Source: JAMZMI01 sp039944535 | GTDB taxonomy: Bacteria; Bacteroidota; Bacteroidia; Cytophagales; Cyclobacteriaceae | DNA length: 64,000 nucleotides | Direction: 5' to 3' | Assembly: GCA_039944535.1 (NCBI GenBank) | Contig: JBDUYP010000004.1 | Coordinates: 248,001-312,000, forward strand | Shown: one piece after another, positions 63,706-64,000 of the stretch | How the letters are laid out: each line of letters starts with the position of its first letter | Numbering within the stretch: the first letter of the stretch is position 1 | The notes under the pieces: model-generated | Databases searched by the model: none | What the model was told of the DNA's origin: nothing | The model's input: only the letters and a program-made list of their open reading frames with translations | Translations under genes and position numbers: made by a program

Positions 63706-64000
63706 TTGATGTCTCCTTTTTTAGCAATCATTTTCCTTTCAAAGTCAGCATCATACGCCTCATTAATCTTTAAATCAAACGGGGCATTCTGCTCCTTGCG
63801 CCAGGTATTGAGTTCGGCTATGAGTTTTTGGGCTATTAGCGGATTCTTAGACGCAACATCAGTAGTCTCTCCTGGATCATTCTCAATATCATAAAGCAAA
63901 TATTGATCATCTTCGAGATAGTGGTGAAGCTTCCATTTTCCTTGTAGGATTACAGAACCAGGACGTGTTCTAAACAATGGGTCTCTGGCCTCATCCTGAT
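63702..64000 (-). CDS. S1 sulfatase, C-terminal end (partial at right edge)
   Basis: The frame is open to the right edge, so only about the last 99 residues are seen; the apparent start near 63977 is an internal TTG. The C-terminal sulfatase pattern is clear: GKWKLHHYLEDDQYLLYDIE, NDPGETTDVASKNPLIAQKL and ELNTWRKEQNAPFDL. The catalytic part lies outside the window. It overlaps the next sulfatase by 4 bases, so locus B extends further to the right. Confidence 0.9.
   Translation of the reverse strand, partial: QDEARDPLFRTRPGSVILQGKWKLHHYLEDDQYLLYDIENDPGETTDVASKNPLIAQKLIAELNTWRKEQNAPFDLKINEAYDADFERKMIAKKGDIK

Noticed and set aside
1..64000. CRISPR arrays, tRNA/rRNA genes, insertion sequences or prophage
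   Set aside because: No regular direct repeats with spacers, no cloverleaf or rRNA signature, and no transposase, integrase or phage protein was seen in the readable frames.
40246..64000. GH107/GH168 endo-fucanase or a sulfatase-maturing enzyme in locus B
   Set aside because: None of the proteins shows the motifs of these families that I know; the needed enzymes may lie outside the window.

Overview
The window comes from the chromosome of a Bacteroidota bacterium, most likely a marine member of the Cytophagales. The evidence is a SusC/SusD pair, a one-piece hybrid two-component regulator, a type IX secretion C-terminal domain, many lipoprotein signal peptides, the Bacteroidota -7 promoter form TAnnTTTG, tandem FtsX-type permeases without an ATPase gene, and a dense set of S1 sulfatases and glycosidases. 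I saw no rRNA, tRNA, CRISPR array, transposase or phage gene.

Positions 1-8900 (housekeeping and hypothetical genes): the 3' end of typA with its terminator; a YdeI/DUF1801 protein; an intergenic stretch rich in palindromic repeats; two tandem MacB/FtsX-like permeases; a TfoX-like and a DUF2461 gene; a lipoprotein; and, at about 8700-8890, a leftward transcription unit that ends in a strong terminator and may be a structured RNA or a small basic protein.

Positions 9000-15000 (plus strand): cysE-cysM (cysteine synthesis) behind two inverted repeats, a DUF4920 lipoprotein, a flavin-reductase-like protein, acetoacetyl-CoA synthetase and a pentapeptide-repeat protein.

Positions 15031-21539 (minus strand): a nearly complete molybdenum cofactor operon: mobA, then a TSUP permease, moaD, moeB with rhodanese domain, moaE, a moaC-moaB fusion, moaA, moeA and a tautomerase-like gene. 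Most genes overlap by a few bases. No molybdoenzyme lies in the window.

Positions 21609-40053 (polysaccharide utilisation locus A): transcribed leftward as GH130, MFS transporter, an enzyme of unrecognised family, SusC, SusD, a LamG/FIVAR lipoprotein, and a second, T9SS-secreted enzyme of the same unrecognised family. The regulator (HTCS) is divergent from GH130 and ends at a perfect 20-bp terminator stem facing galT.

Positions 40246-64000 (locus B): one leftward run of 15 coupled genes that continues past the right edge. It holds three full sulfatases, one partial sulfatase and one internally deleted sulfatase, GH29, GH95 and GH141 (three families that include alpha-L-fucosidases), GH97, GH116, GH172, a GH117/GH43-like propeller, a clan GH-A-like enzyme with FN3 domains, an SGNH esterase and a DUF6786-like protein. 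Together they indicate stepwise desulfation, deacylation and exo-cleavage of a sulfated, fucose-containing glycan, probably with galactose as well. SusC/SusD of locus A, or a pair outside the window, would do the import. The substrate is inferred, not proven.
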